Shown here piece after piece: positions 1-9,075 of a stretch of DNA of 64,000 nt. The stretch covers positions 1 to 64,000 of the forward strand of contig QCMT01000001.1 of the NCBI GenBank assembly GCA_003213625.1, read 5' to 3'. The translations under genes and the position numbers were made by a program. The notes under the pieces are model-generated. The model was not told the origin of the DNA. It made no database searches and was given only the letters and a program-made list of their open reading frames with translations. This stretch comes from OCS155 cluster bacterium AG-422-J23 (GTDB lineage Bacteria; Actinomycetota; Acidimicrobiia; Actinomarinales; Actinomarinaceae). Positions within the stretch are counted from its first letter, which is position 1. Each line of letters opens with the position of its first letter.

Positions 1-423
1 TTGGAGTTCCCGGTAGTATTCATGACTGGGATGGAGGAAAACATATTTCCTAGTCAAAGATCTGAAACTGATTTTGAAATACAAGAAGAAAGAAGACTTT
101 GTTATGTTGGGATGACGAGGGCTGAAAAAAAGCTTTATTTAACATATTCAAATACCAGAACTATGTGGGGAGGAACAAATTATTATCTTCCAAGCAGATT
201 CATCGATGAAGCTAAACCTTATTTGAAAGAAATTAAAATTCATCAAGAATCAACCGATAACAAAAGTAATTCTCTAGGTTCTCTTGGAAAGAAAGTGATA
301 CATGAAAAATATGGTTCGGGAATTGTTGAAGAAGTGAATGGTAATGAGATCACAGTTAACTTTGGTGGAGAGCATGGAATCAAACATTTAGATATTGAAT
401 GGGCCCCAATAATATTTGAATGA
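1..423 (+). CDS. pcrA: UvrD/PcrA-type DNA helicase, C-terminal fragment
   Basis: This is the last 140 codons of a superfamily 1A 3'-5' DNA helicase used in repair and replication restart; the gene begins before the window, and the TTG at base 1 is simply an internal Leu codon. The fragment starts in motif V (LEFPVVF) and contains motif VI (EERRLCYVGMTRA), whose Arg senses ATP gamma-phosphate. The end has the Tudor-like PcrA tail (GKKVIHEKYGSGIVEEV...), which in PcrA contacts RNA polymerase; that tail favours PcrA over UvrD2 or Rep. sucC follows after 47 nt and probably has its own promoter. Confidence 0.93.
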   Translation: MEFPVVFMTGMEENIFPSQRSETDFEIQEERRLCYVGMTRAEKKLYLTYSNTRTMWGGTNYYLPSRFIDEAKPYLKEIKIHQESTDNKSNSLGSLGKKVIHEKYGSGIVEEVNGNEITVNFGGEHGIKHLDIEWAPIIFE

Positions 424-470
424 TATCTTTAATATTTGAACTTGGTAATATATAATCTTTTGGGGGAGTA

Positions 471-1604
471 ATGGACTTATTTGAATATCAAGGAAAATCT
501 TTATATCAAAAATTTAATATAAATCATCCCAATTCAAAACTAATTAAAGACCTAAATGATTTAAATGACCCAATTAATCTAAATTTTCCCGTTGTTGTTA
601 AAGCTCAGGTACAAGTCGGGGGAAGAGGAAAAGCAGGTGGTATCAAGGTAGCTAAAGACATTAACGAGTTAACACAATATTCTGAAGAAATATTAGGTAT
701 GGATATAAAAGGCCACAAGGTAGAAATTCTTCTCTTAGAGGAAGCATCAAACATTTTGGAGGAATACTATATCTCGTTTACTTTAGACAGGTCAGAAAAA
801 AAATATCTAATTATGTTGAGTGCTAAAGGAGGTATGGACATTGAACAAGTTGCAGAGGAAAATCCAGATGACTTAGTTAAGTTTCATGTAAGTCCATCAG
901 AAAAATTAACTACATCAACTATTTCCGAATTGATTAACAAAGCTAATTTGAATAAAGATCACGAAAAAAGTCTTTCTGAAATAATAGAAAACTTGTATTT
1001 GATGTTCACAGAAGGAGATTGTGATCTTGTAGAGGTCAATCCTCTTGCAATTACAGACAATGGAGTAATGGCACTTGATTCAAAAGTATCATTGGATATG
1101 AATGCAAAATATAAACATACATATTTTGATGATTTTGAACAAGAAATACCAATTCCTGAATCCGAGAAAAATGCGAAAGAAAAAGGTTTAAATTTTATAA
1201 AACTTGATGGATCTGTTGGAATTATTGGAAACGGTGCAGGTTTAGTAATGTCTACACTTGATGTTGTTGCTGAAAATGGTGGTAAAGCAGCGAACTTTCT
1301 GGATATTGGTGGCGGAGCAAAAGCTGAGACTGTAAGTTCTGCTCTTGAAGTTTTAGAGGCTGATCAAAATGTAAAGTCAGTATTGATAAATATATTTGGT
1401 GGAATAACAAGGTGTGATTTAGTTGCAGAAGGAATAATCGAGGCAACTAAAGGAAAAGAACTTGTATGGCCAATTATCATTAGGCTAGACGGAACAAACT
1501 CTTTAGAAGGACTAGAGATATTAAAAGCAAACCCTAATGAAAAAATATTCATAGAAGAGTCAATGGATTCAGCTGCAAAATTGGCAGTTCAGAAAGGTCT
1601 TTAA
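471..1604 (+). CDS. sucC: succinyl-CoA synthetase (ADP-forming) beta subunit
   Basis: Beta subunit of the TCA enzyme that converts succinyl-CoA plus ADP/GDP to succinate plus CoA plus ATP/GTP, working with SucD. The ATP-grasp N-terminus begins with the family signature DLFEYQGKSL, has the nucleotide-binding GGRGKAGG at residues 50-57, VEVNPLA near 187, and the C-terminal CoA-ligase signature NIFGGITRCD near 308. The 377-residue length is normal (E. coli 388). The start is backed by a strong ribosome site, ggggga, 5 nt upstream. sucD follows with no gap. Confidence 0.97.
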   Translation: MDLFEYQGKSLYQKFNINHPNSKLIKDLNDLNDPINLNFPVVVKAQVQVGGRGKAGGIKVAKDINELTQYSEEILGMDIKGHKVEILLLEEASNILEEYYISFTLDRSEKKYLIMLSAKGGMDIEQVAEENPDDLVKFHVSPSEKLTTSTISELINKANLNKDHEKSLSEIIENLYLMFTEGDCDLVEVNPLAITDNGVMALDSKVSLDMNAKYKHTYFDDFEQEIPIPESEKNAKEKGLNFIKLDGSVGIIGNGAGLVMSTLDVVAENGGKAANFLDIGGGAKAETVSSALEVLEADQNVKSVLINIFGGITRCDLVAEGIIEATKGKELVWPIIIRLDGTNSLEGLEILKANPNEKIFIEESMDSAAKLAVQKGL

Positions 1605-2480
1605 ATGTCAATTCTCATCGATGAAAATACAAAAGTTGTAGTACAAGGTCTGACCGGTAGAGAAGGCCAATTTCATGCTCTGAGAAATAGAGATTATGGA
1701 ACCAAAATTGTAGCTGGAACAAGACCAGGAAAAGGTGGGGAAAATGTTGAGGGCATTCCTATATTTGATGATGTTGAAAAAGCTGTCAGTGAAACAAATG
1801 CTAATGTTGCTCTCACCTTTGTCCCACCTGCATTTGCAAAAGATGCAGTGTTAGAAGCTGCATTTGGTGGATGTGAATTAATAGTATGTATAACTGAAGG
1901 AATACCGGCAAAAGATGAAGCTGAAATGTATGACATTCTGAAAAAAGAAACAAAAGCATCTCTTTTAGGTCCAAATTGTCCAGGTTTAATATCACCGGGT
2001 AAGGCAAATGTTGGAATTATGCCTCACGAAATTACATTGCCGGGAAATATAGGAGTAGTTTCAAGGTCAGGAACTTTGACTTATCAAGCTGTTCATGAGC
2101 TAACAAATCTTAATATTGGACAATCAACATGTATAGGTATTGGTGGAGATCCAGTACCTGGAATGTCATTCATAGATGTAATTGAGAAATTTCAAGCAGA
2201 TAGTGAAACAGAAGGTATCGTTATGATTGGAGAGATTGGTGGCACAGCTGAAGAGGAAGCTGCAGATTTTATTAAACAAAATGTCACAAAACCTGTTGTG
2301 TCATATATAGCTGGAGTAACGGCACCCCCTGGTAAAAAAATGGGCCATGCTGGAGCAATTGTTTCAGGAAACAAAGGCACCGCAGAAGCAAAGATCCAAG
2401 CTTTAACTGAAGCTGGTGCAATAGTTGTTAAGACGCCAACTGAAATAGGAAAAGCAATGAAGGATGTTATAAATGGCTGA
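1605..2480 (+). CDS. sucD: succinyl-CoA synthetase alpha subunit
   Basis: Alpha subunit of succinyl-CoA synthetase, carrying the CoA site and the phosphohistidine. It starts with the CoA-binding Rossmann domain ([14 protein letters not shown]), has the ligase signature SRSGTLTYQ, and the active-site His in GHAGAIVSG (about residue 248). The 291-residue length is standard. Its ATG directly abuts the sucC TAA, and its end overlaps icd by 8 nt, so sucC, sucD and icd are probably co-transcribed and translationally coupled. Confidence 0.97.
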   Translation: MSILIDENTKVVVQGLTGREGQFHALRNRDYGTKIVAGTRPGKGGENVEGIPIFDDVEKAVSETNANVALTFVPPAFAKDAVLEAAFGGCELIVCITEGIPAKDEAEMYDILKKETKASLLGPNCPGLISPGKANVGIMPHEITLPGNIGVVSRSGTLTYQAVHELTNLNIGQSTCIGIGGDPVPGMSFIDVIEKFQADSETEGIVMIGEIGGTAEEEAADFIKQNVTKPVVSYIAGVTAPPGKKMGHAGAIVSGNKGTAEAKIQALTEAGAIVVKTPTEIGKAMKDVING

Positions 2481-3720
2481 AAACTTAAAAAGAACAGATC
2501 TAATTAATGCTATTGAGGAAACAAGAAAATCTTTTGATACTGACAATCCTACTGTTCCTTTCATTGAGGGGGATGGAATTGGTATCGATATTTGGCCAGC
2601 TGCAAAAAAAGTTTTTGATGCTGCAGTCGAAAAAACTTACAAAAATGATAGAAAGATTAATTGGATAGAAGTTTTGGCAGGACAAAAAGCTTATGATACA
2701 ACTTCTGAGTGGCTTCCTGATAAAACTTTAGAAACATTTAATGAATATGGTGTGGGTATAAAAGGTCCCTTAACTACACCTGTAGGTGAAGGAATAAGAT
2801 CTATCAATGTAGCAATAAGACAAGAGCTTGATTTATATGTTTGCTTGAGGCCTATCAAATATTTCAAAGGCATTCAAACTCCTACAAAAAATCCACAAGA
2901 TGTAGATATCACTCTATTTAGAGAAAACACCGAAGATGTCTATGCAGGAAAAGAACTAGAAAATTCCTCAGAAGATGTTGAAAAACTTAATAATTTTTTA
3001 AAACAGGAATTTGGATGGGATATAAGAATAGACAGCGGGATTGGAATAAAACCAATATCTCAGACTGCTTCTGAAAGGCTGATAAGAGCAGCACTCAATT
3101 ATGCAGTGGAAAATGATAAAAAAAATGTTGCTTTAGTGCATAAAGGAAACATTATGAAGTTTACTGAAGGTGCATTTAGAAAATGGGGTTACGACCTTGT
3201 AAAGTCAGAGTTTTCAGATGTTGCAGTTTCATGGGAGGATTGTGGTGGTGATCCTGGAGATAAAATATTAGTACAAGATGTAATTGCAGATGCATTTTTA
3301 CAGCAAATCTTAATTAAACCACAAATGTTTGATGTAATTGCTACAACGAATCTCAATGGAGATTATGCTTCTGACGCCTTAGCAGCTCAAATAGGGGGCA
3401 TTGGTATCAGTCCTGGAGGAAACATAAACTATGAAAATGGAAAAGCAGTTTTTGAAGCAACACATGGTACTGCTCCTAAATATGCTGGTCAAGATAAAAC
3501 AAATCCAGGATCATTAATTTTGTCAGGAGTAATGATGTTTCGATATATGGGTTGGAATAGTGCTGCTGATCTAATTGTTAACTCAATGGAGAAAACAATT
3601 CTCGAAGGAAAAGTAACTTATGATCTTGCTCGAGGAAGAAGTGTCAAAAAAATTCTTTCTTCATCAGAATTTGCAAATGCTTTAATCAGTAATATGAAAA
3701 CTTCAAAAAAGGAGAAGTAG
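2473..3720 (+). CDS. icd: NADP-dependent isocitrate dehydrogenase, homodimeric type
   Basis: Oxidative decarboxylation of isocitrate to 2-oxoglutarate. The 415-residue protein is of the E. coli-like dimeric class: the substrate Ser lies in [13 protein letters not shown] (Ser110). The segment [12 protein letters not shown] and the later YDLAR carry the Lys-Tyr and Tyr/Arg pattern that selects NADP in E. coli Icd. Many actinobacteria such as Corynebacterium and Mycobacterium use the unrelated monomeric enzyme instead, so the class is worth noting. The start overlaps the end of sucD (ATGGCTGA), and mdh begins 3 nt after the stop. Confidence 0.95.
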   Translation: MAENLKRTDLINAIEETRKSFDTDNPTVPFIEGDGIGIDIWPAAKKVFDAAVEKTYKNDRKINWIEVLAGQKAYDTTSEWLPDKTLETFNEYGVGIKGPLTTPVGEGIRSINVAIRQELDLYVCLRPIKYFKGIQTPTKNPQDVDITLFRENTEDVYAGKELENSSEDVEKLNNFLKQEFGWDIRIDSGIGIKPISQTASERLIRAALNYAVENDKKNVALVHKGNIMKFTEGAFRKWGYDLVKSEFSDVAVSWEDCGGDPGDKILVQDVIADAFLQQILIKPQMFDVIATTNLNGDYASDALAAQIGGIGISPGGNINYENGKAVFEATHGTAPKYAGQDKTNPGSLILSGVMMFRYMGWNSAADLIVNSMEKTILEGKVTYDLARGRSVKKILSSSEFANALISNMKTSKKEK

Positions 3721-3723
3721 TAA

Positions 3724-4662
3724 ATGAATAAGGTTACAGTTGTCGGAGCTGGAAAGTATGGATCGATGACAGCATTAAGAATAGCTGAGTACGATATTGT
3801 ACAAGAAGTCGTAATGACAGATATTGTTGAAGGCCTTCCTCAAGGGCTTGCCCTAGATATCAATCAGTCACGATTTGTTGAACAATTCAACACAAAACTA
3901 ATAGGAACTAATGATTATAAGGATACAGAAGGAAGTGATGTAGTCGTTATAACTGCTGGTTTACCACGTAAGCCAGGAATGTCTCGAATGGATTTGTTAG
4001 AGGTAAATGCAAAAATTGTTGAAGGCGTGACTGAGGAAATATTAAAGTATTCTGACAATCCTTCGATCATTGTTGTGACGAATCCACTTGATCAAATGAC
4101 TACTCTTGCTTCAGATGTTTCTGGTTTGCCTAAAAATAAAGTTATGGGACAAGCAGGAATTTTAGATTCATCGAGGTTCGCATACTTTATCGCTGAAAAG
4201 CTTTCTGTTGATACCTCTGATGTATACGCACTAACGTTAGGAAGCCACGGAGAAACAATGGTCCCTGTTCCATCACTTTGTACGGTGAAAGGAGAACCTC
4301 TTATAGATATTTTGAGTGAATCTGATATAAATGAGTTGGTTGAGAAAACTTCTAATGGAGGTGCTGAAATTGTTGGATTGCTAAAAACTGGGAGTGCATA
4401 TTTTGCTCCAGCTTCTTCAGCGGCAGTAATGGTTAAATCAATAGTAAACAATTCAGATGAAATATTTCCTGTTTGTGCTTGGCTTGAAGGTCAATACGGT
4501 ATTGATGACGTATATCTAGGAGTACCTGCAAAACTAGGTAAGGATGGTGTCACAGAAGTAGTAGAATTTGAACTCACCGAGCCTGAAAAAAATGCACTAA
4601 CTGATGCTTCAAACGCTGTAAAAGCTAAGGTTGAAGAGCTCAATAACATAAAAAATCAATAA
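3724..4662 (+). CDS. mdh: malate dehydrogenase, LDH-like type
   Basis: NAD-dependent malate to oxaloacetate step. N-terminal GAGKYGS nucleotide loop; Asp33 after beta-2 points to NAD rather than NADP. PRKPGMSR carries Arg82 (the position that makes the family malate- rather than lactate-specific) and Arg88. Substrate Arg151 (DSSRFAYF) and the catalytic His175 (LGSHGETMVP) are present. The 312-residue length fits the LDH-like MDH group. Last gene of the sucCD-icd-mdh cluster; no strong hairpin is visible after the stop, only A/T-rich sequence before the HU promoter. Confidence 0.95.
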   Translation: MNKVTVVGAGKYGSMTALRIAEYDIVQEVVMTDIVEGLPQGLALDINQSRFVEQFNTKLIGTNDYKDTEGSDVVVITAGLPRKPGMSRMDLLEVNAKIVEGVTEEILKYSDNPSIIVVTNPLDQMTTLASDVSGLPKNKVMGQAGILDSSRFAYFIAEKLSVDTSDVYALTLGSHGETMVPVPSLCTVKGEPLIDILSESDINELVEKTSNGGAEIVGLLKTGSAYFAPASSAAVMVKSIVNNSDEIFPVCAWLEGQYGIDDVYLGVPAKLGKDGVTEVVEFELTEPEKNALTDASNAVKAKVEELNNIKNQ

Positions 4663-4703
4663 AATCAGTCTTTTTGAAAAAAAACCCAATATTTATTGTA
4701 TTT

Positions 4704-4733
4704 TTGAGATATTTTTAATAAAAAAACTATAAT
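4704..4733 (+). promoter_or_regulatory. probable promoter of the HU gene
   Basis: TTGAGA at 4704..4709 and a perfect TATAAT at 4728..4733, spaced 18 nt, in the only gap between mdh and HU. The predicted start near 4740 leaves a leader of about 28 nt carrying the gaaagg ribosome site. Confidence 0.55.
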
Positions 4734-4767
4734 TGCCTTAAGAATATTAAAGAAAGGCAAAACAGCT

Positions 4768-5040
4768 ATGAATAAAGACCAATTGGCAAGCGTAGTGGCA
4801 TCAGAAGTAGGATTGTCACAATCAGACGCAAAAGCAGCTGTTGACGCAGTTTTTGATGGCATAACAAACGGTATGAAGAATGGCGATAAAGTAAGTATTG
4901 CTGGATTTGGACAGTTTGAGTCAAGATACAGGGCTGCTAGACAGGGTAGAAATCCAGCAACTGGAGAAACAATCCAGATTGCTGCAAAAAATGCACCAGC
5001 TTTTAAAGCTGCAAAAGGATTAAAAGATAGTTTGAACTAA
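4768..5040 (+). CDS. hup: HU-family nucleoid protein
   Basis: A 90-residue DNA-bending histone-like protein. It has the full HU/IHF fold: the N-terminal dimerisation helices, the GFGQFE turn, and the beta-arm with RQGRNPATGETI, followed by KNAPAFKAAKGLKD. It is the short HU form and lacks the long Lys/Ala-rich tail of mycobacterial HupB/Hlp. A ribosome site (gaaagg) lies about 10 nt before the ATG, and a strong terminator follows. Confidence 0.96.
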   Translation: MNKDQLASVVASEVGLSQSDAKAAVDAVFDGITNGMKNGDKVSIAGFGQFESRYRAARQGRNPATGETIQIAAKNAPAFKAAKGLKDSLN

Positions 5041-5060
5041 TTCTTGATTTTAATCATTTG

Positions 5061-5090
5061 AAAAGACGGCTTAGCCGTCTTTTCTTTTTA
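5061..5090. terminator. bidirectional intrinsic terminator
   Basis: Perfect 10-bp stem aaaagacggc / gccgtctttt around the triloop tta, followed by ctttttac. It sits between the converging HU gene and the sdh operon; the A-run on the left arm makes it usable from both strands. Confidence 0.85.
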
Positions 5091-5378
5091 CTGTAATAAC
5101 TTAAGATCGCCAGAAATCTTAATTTTCTCTTCAAACATTAAATCTTCTGGATGTTTTTCATTATTTTTTAATTCGTTAAATGTTTGAATAGACATTTTTA
5201 TTATCAATCCATAATTATTGTGAGAAAGTTCTTTTGTAATTTCTCCAGTATCTAAATTTATAAAAGTGTTTTCGTCTTGTTCATCTATCAATTGAAGATA
5301 TATATTATTTAACGATTTTTTTTCAGAAAGTTTTAAGTTCTTTATAACTTCTTCAATATCACTATTTAGGTCAGTCAT
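5088..5378 (-). CDS. small SCP2-like protein
   Basis: A 96-residue protein at the end of the sdh operon, overlapping the sdhB stop by 1 nt (TAATG). The second half (IKMSIQTFNELKNN ... FEEKIKISGDLKLL) matches the usual end of SCP-2 sterol/lipid-binding domains, where a 'threshold helix' is followed by G-K-(L/I)-K-(I/V)-x-G-D. No signal peptide or membrane segment is seen, so it is probably cytosolic. The ligand and any link to succinate dehydrogenase are unknown. The domain call rests on pattern only. Confidence 0.6.
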   Translation of the reverse strand: MTDLNSDIEEVIKNLKLSEKKSLNNIYLQLIDEQDENTFINLDTGEITKELSHNNYGLIIKMSIQTFNELKNNEKHPEDLMFEEKIKISGDLKLLQ

Positions 5379-6073
5379 TAACTATTTAGGAGTGTCTCTC
5401 GCTTGATGTCCTCAATTGCTTTTGTTACTTGTATGCCTCTTGGACACGCTGATGTACAGTTGAATGCTGTTCTACATCTAAATGCACCATTGACATCTTT
5501 CAAAATTTCAAGCCTTTGCTTTGTGCCTTCATCTCTAGAATCAAAAACAAATCTGTGTGCATTTACAATTGCTGCTGGCCCAACATATGTTTCTGCAGTC
5601 CAAAACACAGGACAGCTAGTTGTACACGCTGCACACAAAATACATTTTGTAGTATCTTCAAACTTATCTCTATCCTCTGGAGACTGTAATCTTTCTCTAT
5701 CTCCAGGTTCTTTTTCATTAATTAGATAAGGCATCACCTTTTTATAACTATCAAAAAATGGTTCCATATCAACAATCAAATCTTTGACTACAGGAAGGCC
5801 ACGTATCGGTTCAATTTTTATAGGATTTCCAACTTCTTTAACTAATACCTGGCAAGCAAGCATATTTTCACCGTTGATAACCATTGCATCAGAACCACAT
5901 ACTCCGTGAGCACAAGATCTTCTAAATGAAAGCGAACCATCTTCAAACCATTTAATTTTGTGTAATAAATCCAGAATTCTTTCTTCAGGTTCAGCATCTA
6001 CTATATAGTTTTCCCAGTGCCCTTTTCTATCTGATTCTGGATCATACCTTAGAATTTTTAAATTAATATCCAT
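5378..6073 (-). CDS. sdhB: succinate dehydrogenase iron-sulfur subunit
   Basis: Electron-transfer subunit of complex II. The [2Fe-2S] site is Cys54, Cys59, Asp62 and Cys74 (CAHGVCGSDAM ... LAC), with Asp in place of a fourth Cys as in E. coli SdhB. The [4Fe-4S] motif CILCAACTTSCP and the [3Fe-4S] motif CRTAFNCTSACP follow in the usual order. 231 residues. The start overlaps the sdhA stop by 1 nt (TAATG), which indicates translational coupling. Confidence 0.97.
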   Translation of the reverse strand: MDINLKILRYDPESDRKGHWENYIVDAEPEERILDLLHKIKWFEDGSLSFRRSCAHGVCGSDAMVINGENMLACQVLVKEVGNPIKIEPIRGLPVVKDLIVDMEPFFDSYKKVMPYLINEKEPGDRERLQSPEDRDKFEDTTKCILCAACTTSCPVFWTAETYVGPAAIVNAHRFVFDSRDEGTKQRLEILKDVNGAFRCRTAFNCTSACPRGIQVTKAIEDIKRETLLNS

Positions 6074-7815
6074 TAGTATTTACGTTCCATTGGTTCATAT
6101 TTTCCTAATTCTACATCTTTGTACTTAAGATTTGCTGTGTTATCTTTTTTAAACGCAAAGGAATGTTTCATAAAGTTTGTATCATCACGATCAGGAAAAT
6201 CTTGTCTTGAGTGAGCCCCTCTTGACTCATTGCGAGCAAGTGCGCTTGCTACAGTAGCCTCAGACATATCTAATAGGTAATCTAACTCAATAGCCTCGAC
6301 AAGCTCTGAATTGTGAACTTTACTTTTATCGAAAATTGTTACATTTTCGTATCTGTCTCTTAATTCTTCCAATATCTCTGTTTGTTTTTCTAAAGTCTCT
6401 TTAGTTCTAAATATTTTTGCATTCTCTTCCATAGATTCTTGAAGGTCTTTTCTAATATTTGCTACAGAAAATTCATTAGTATGTTCTTTATCAATAAGAT
6501 TTTGTATCTTTTTCGAAAGATCATCAGAGGCACTGTCACTAATGCTGTTTGGTTTTGTTTGAGTTACGTAATCAACCATGCTTTGACCTGCTCTTTTACC
6601 AAAAACAACTATATCTAGCAGTGAATTAGTACCTAATCTATTTGCACCATGAACACTTACACATGCTGCTTCTCCAGCAGCATAAACTCCTGGTAGAACT
6701 GTTCCTTTTTCATCACTAAGAACACGTGAATAAACATCTGTTGGAATGCCTCCCATAGCGTAGTGTGCTGTAGGTTGAACAGGTATAGGTTCTTCAATCG
6801 GCTCAATTTTCACATATGTTCTAACAAAATCAGTTATATCGGGTAATTTTTTCTTTATTGTCTCTGCACCAAGGTGAGTCAAATCTAAATAAACGTAATC
6901 GCTATCTGGACCCGCACCATTACCTTCACTTATTTCAGTAGCTATAGCTCTTGAAACCATATCCCTAGGTGCTAAATCTTTAATTGACGGAGCGTATCTT
7001 TCCATAAATCTTTCTCCATCTTTATTTCTTAGAATTCCACCCTCACCTCTTGCTGCCTCTGAAAGCAAAATACCTAATCTGTATATTCCAGTTGGATGAA
7101 ATTGATAAAACTCCATATCTTCCAAAGGTATACCTTTTTGATAGAGAATCCCTGGTCCATCACCAGTTAATGAGTGAGCATTAGAGCTAACTTTAAATAT
7201 TTTACCAAATCCACCAGTTGCAAATGTAACTGCTCTGGTTTCAAAAATATGTATATCTCCGGTTGCAAGTTCATAGGCAATAACACCTTGACAGATACCA
7301 TCCTCAATCTTGATATCTAGAACTTGAAATTCATCAAAAAAAGTTACTCCCATAGAGACACATTTTTGATAAAGCGTCTGAAGAATCATGTGACCAGTTC
7401 TGTCAGCTGCATAACAAGCTCTGAAAGCAGGAGACTCACCTTCTTTTACAGTGTGACCACCAAATCTCCTTTGCGCAATTTTTCCATTATCTAATCGACT
7501 AAATGGTAATCCCCAGTGTTCTAATTCAATTACGGCATCAATTGCCTCTTTACATAAAATATCTACTGCAGGTTGGTCTGCAAGGTAATCTGAACCTTTG
7601 ACGGTATCAAAAGCATGCCAGTTCCAGTTATCTTCTTCAACATTTGCAAGAGCGGCACTCATCCCACCTTGAGCTGCACCTGTGTGAGATCTTGTAGGAT
7701 AAAGTTTTGTTATGACAGCAAGCTTCATGTGAGGTGCTGCTTCTATTGCAGCCCTAAGACCTGCTCCACCAGCACCGACGATTACTCCATCAAATGAATG
7801 TTTAACTATTTTCAT
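6073..7815 (-). CDS. sdhA: succinate dehydrogenase flavoprotein subunit
   Basis: Catalytic subunit that oxidises succinate to fumarate. It has the N-terminal FAD fold (GVIVGAGGAGLRAA), the covalent-FAD His44 in RSHTGAAQGG, the active-site region FHPTG, and HGANRLGTNSLLD near the C-terminal third. 580 residues, a normal length. Its ATG overlaps the sdhD stop as ATGA (4 nt). With sdhC, sdhD and sdhB it forms one tightly packed complex II operon read leftward. Confidence 0.97.
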   Translation of the reverse strand: MKIVKHSFDGVIVGAGGAGLRAAIEAAPHMKLAVITKLYPTRSHTGAAQGGMSAALANVEEDNWNWHAFDTVKGSDYLADQPAVDILCKEAIDAVIELEHWGLPFSRLDNGKIAQRRFGGHTVKEGESPAFRACYAADRTGHMILQTLYQKCVSMGVTFFDEFQVLDIKIEDGICQGVIAYELATGDIHIFETRAVTFATGGFGKIFKVSSNAHSLTGDGPGILYQKGIPLEDMEFYQFHPTGIYRLGILLSEAARGEGGILRNKDGERFMERYAPSIKDLAPRDMVSRAIATEISEGNGAGPDSDYVYLDLTHLGAETIKKKLPDITDFVRTYVKIEPIEEPIPVQPTAHYAMGGIPTDVYSRVLSDEKGTVLPGVYAAGEAACVSVHGANRLGTNSLLDIVVFGKRAGQSMVDYVTQTKPNSISDSASDDLSKKIQNLIDKEHTNEFSVANIRKDLQESMEENAKIFRTKETLEKQTEILEELRDRYENVTIFDKSKVHNSELVEAIELDYLLDMSEATVASALARNESRGAHSRQDFPDRDDTNFMKHSFAFKKDNTANLKYKDVELGKYEPMERKY

Positions 7816-8207
7816 ACTTGTCTTACAAATGCAACAATTGCATATGTTCCTATTATAAAGAAAATTAAAGATGTACTGTAAAGAGCGCTGTGTGCAAGTT
7901 TTCGAATTGTTTTATCAGCTAGATTGTCATGAATAACTACCCTCAATCCATTTGTTCCATGTAAAAGGCTTAATGTTAATAAAAGCCAATCAAATGCTCT
8001 CCAGTAAGGAGTTTCCCACCTTGCCGCGACAAAATCATAATCCAAGTTCAACGTATCGTTAAAGACATGCATAATGAACATATGCCAAACAGCAAGAAAT
8101 ACAAGTACAAGTCCGCTTACCCTCATAAAAAACCACGCTTGGAGCTCAAAACTAGATCCACCAACAGGTGGTTGACGTCTTCCCCAATCAGTTCTTGTTG
8201 TCTGCAT
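7812..8207 (-). CDS. sdhD: succinate dehydrogenase membrane anchor subunit
   Basis: Second membrane anchor of complex II: three hydrophobic segments and HGTNGLR, the conserved haem/quinone-side His motif. I start it at the ATG at 8207 (131 residues). That gives a TAATG overlap with sdhC and a ggaag ribosome site 8 nt upstream; the longer frame would need a TTG start with no ribosome site. The stop overlaps sdhA. Confidence 0.9.
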   Translation of the reverse strand: MQTTRTDWGRRQPPVGGSSFELQAWFFMRVSGLVLVFLAVWHMFIMHVFNDTLNLDYDFVAARWETPYWRAFDWLLLTLSLLHGTNGLRVVIHDNLADKTIRKLAHSALYSTSLIFFIIGTYAIVAFVRQV

Positions 8208-8668
8208 TATTTTGTCTTCCAATCTGGTATCGGCCTAATCATACAATCTACTATGGTGGTTCCCTCTGAGCTTTTTTCAAGACATAAGTCAAAGTATGAA
8301 GCAGTCATTTTGTAGGTGGTTGGTACAAAAATTATCAAAAATACAAACAATGATGCAAAATTTAGTTGTTTTTGATAATCAGAACCTTTAGCCCATAAAT
8401 CTACGGCAATTATTCGTAATCCATTTATAGCATGACCAAGGACTGCAGCCATTAGTCCAATTTCGGCAACTCTAAAGTAAAAGTTTTTGTAAATTGCTTC
8501 AGCACCTTCATAAATTTCTGGTCCAAGAAGAATCAATGCTGTTGATATTATGTGTAACAGAAGATATCCAAAAAGACCAACACCAGTAACTCTATGAAAT
8601 ATATAGAGCCACATTCCAGTCTTCCCTTTATAAATCGAACCTGTAGAAACAATTCGTTGATATGCCAT
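8207..8668 (-). CDS. sdhC: succinate dehydrogenase cytochrome b subunit
   Basis: First gene of the sdh operon. It has the SdhC signature (TGMWLYIFHRVTGVGL) and the haem-ligand motif GHAINGLRIIAVDL, with three membrane helices. The 153 residues include a C-terminal tail with two Cys. The start codon lies exactly 6 nt after a -10 box (GATAAT) with no ribosome site between them, so the transcript is probably leaderless. Confidence 0.93.
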   Translation of the reverse strand: MAYQRIVSTGSIYKGKTGMWLYIFHRVTGVGLFGYLLLHIISTALILLGPEIYEGAEAIYKNFYFRVAEIGLMAAVLGHAINGLRIIAVDLWAKGSDYQKQLNFASLFVFLIIFVPTTYKMTASYFDLCLEKSSEGTTIVDCMIRPIPDWKTK

Positions 8669-8674
8669 TAATTA

Positions 8675-8704
8675 ATTATCCTACAAAAGGTATATTACTG
8701 TTAA
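8675..8704 (-). promoter_or_regulatory. leaderless promoter of the sdh operon
   Basis: On the minus strand: TTAACA at 8704..8699, an 18-nt gap, GATAAT at 8680..8675, then 6 nt to the sdhC ATG at 8668. It lies back to back with the whiB promoter. Confidence 0.5.
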
Positions 8705-8724
8705 TTAATTAGAAGATTAGCCCC

Positions 8725-8753
8725 TTGACATAACGATATAACAATAATAAATT
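8725..8753 (+). promoter_or_regulatory. probable whiB promoter
   Basis: Perfect -35 TTGACA at 8725..8730, 17 nt, then TAAATT at 8748..8753. The leader carries the aaagggg ribosome site just before the GTG start at 8794. Confidence 0.6.
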
Positions 8754-8793
8754 ACACATATGTGATTTAGTTTTCAATAGTTAAAGGGGTGAT

Positions 8794-9075
8794 GTGGAAA
8801 AGTCAATAATTGAGGAACTCATAGGTGGAATGCCTTCCTGGACGGAAGAAGCAAATTGTAAAGGAGCTGATGCAGATATATTTTTTCCTGAAAGAGGTGC
8901 CTCAACTAGAAAAGCTAAATCAATTTGTAGAGCCTGTTCCGTACAAGAAGACTGTTTAGAGTTTGCTATTGAAAACTCAGAAAAATTTGGAATCTGGGGC
9001 GGACTTTCTGAACGAGAAAGAAGAAGAATCAAACGTCAGAGAATTCACGACACAGACATTAGGGACGTTGGTTAA
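8794..9075 (+). CDS. WhiB-family iron-sulfur transcription factor
   Basis: A 93-residue Wbl protein, a family essentially limited to actinobacteria and their phages; these [4Fe-4S] proteins partner with the main sigma factor. Ligand cysteines are Cys22, Cys45, Cys48 and Cys54 (C-x22-C-x2-C-x5-C), followed by the beta-turn GIWGGLSERERRR and a basic C-terminus. The start is GTG with aaagggg upstream; the ATG two bases earlier is out of frame and runs into a stop. The complete turn and Arg-rich tail look WhiB/WhiB2-like, but I cannot fix the subclass. It overlaps the opposing peroxiredoxin by 4 nt, tail to tail. Confidence 0.95.
   Translation: MEKSIIEELIGGMPSWTEEANCKGADADIFFPERGASTRKAKSICRACSVQEDCLEFAIENSEKFGIWGGLSERERRRIKRQRIHDTDIRDVG

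Noticed and set aside
8208-8222. TTG start for sdhD
   Set aside because: It lies inside sdhC without a ribosome site; the ATG at 8207 has ggaag and the TAATG junction.
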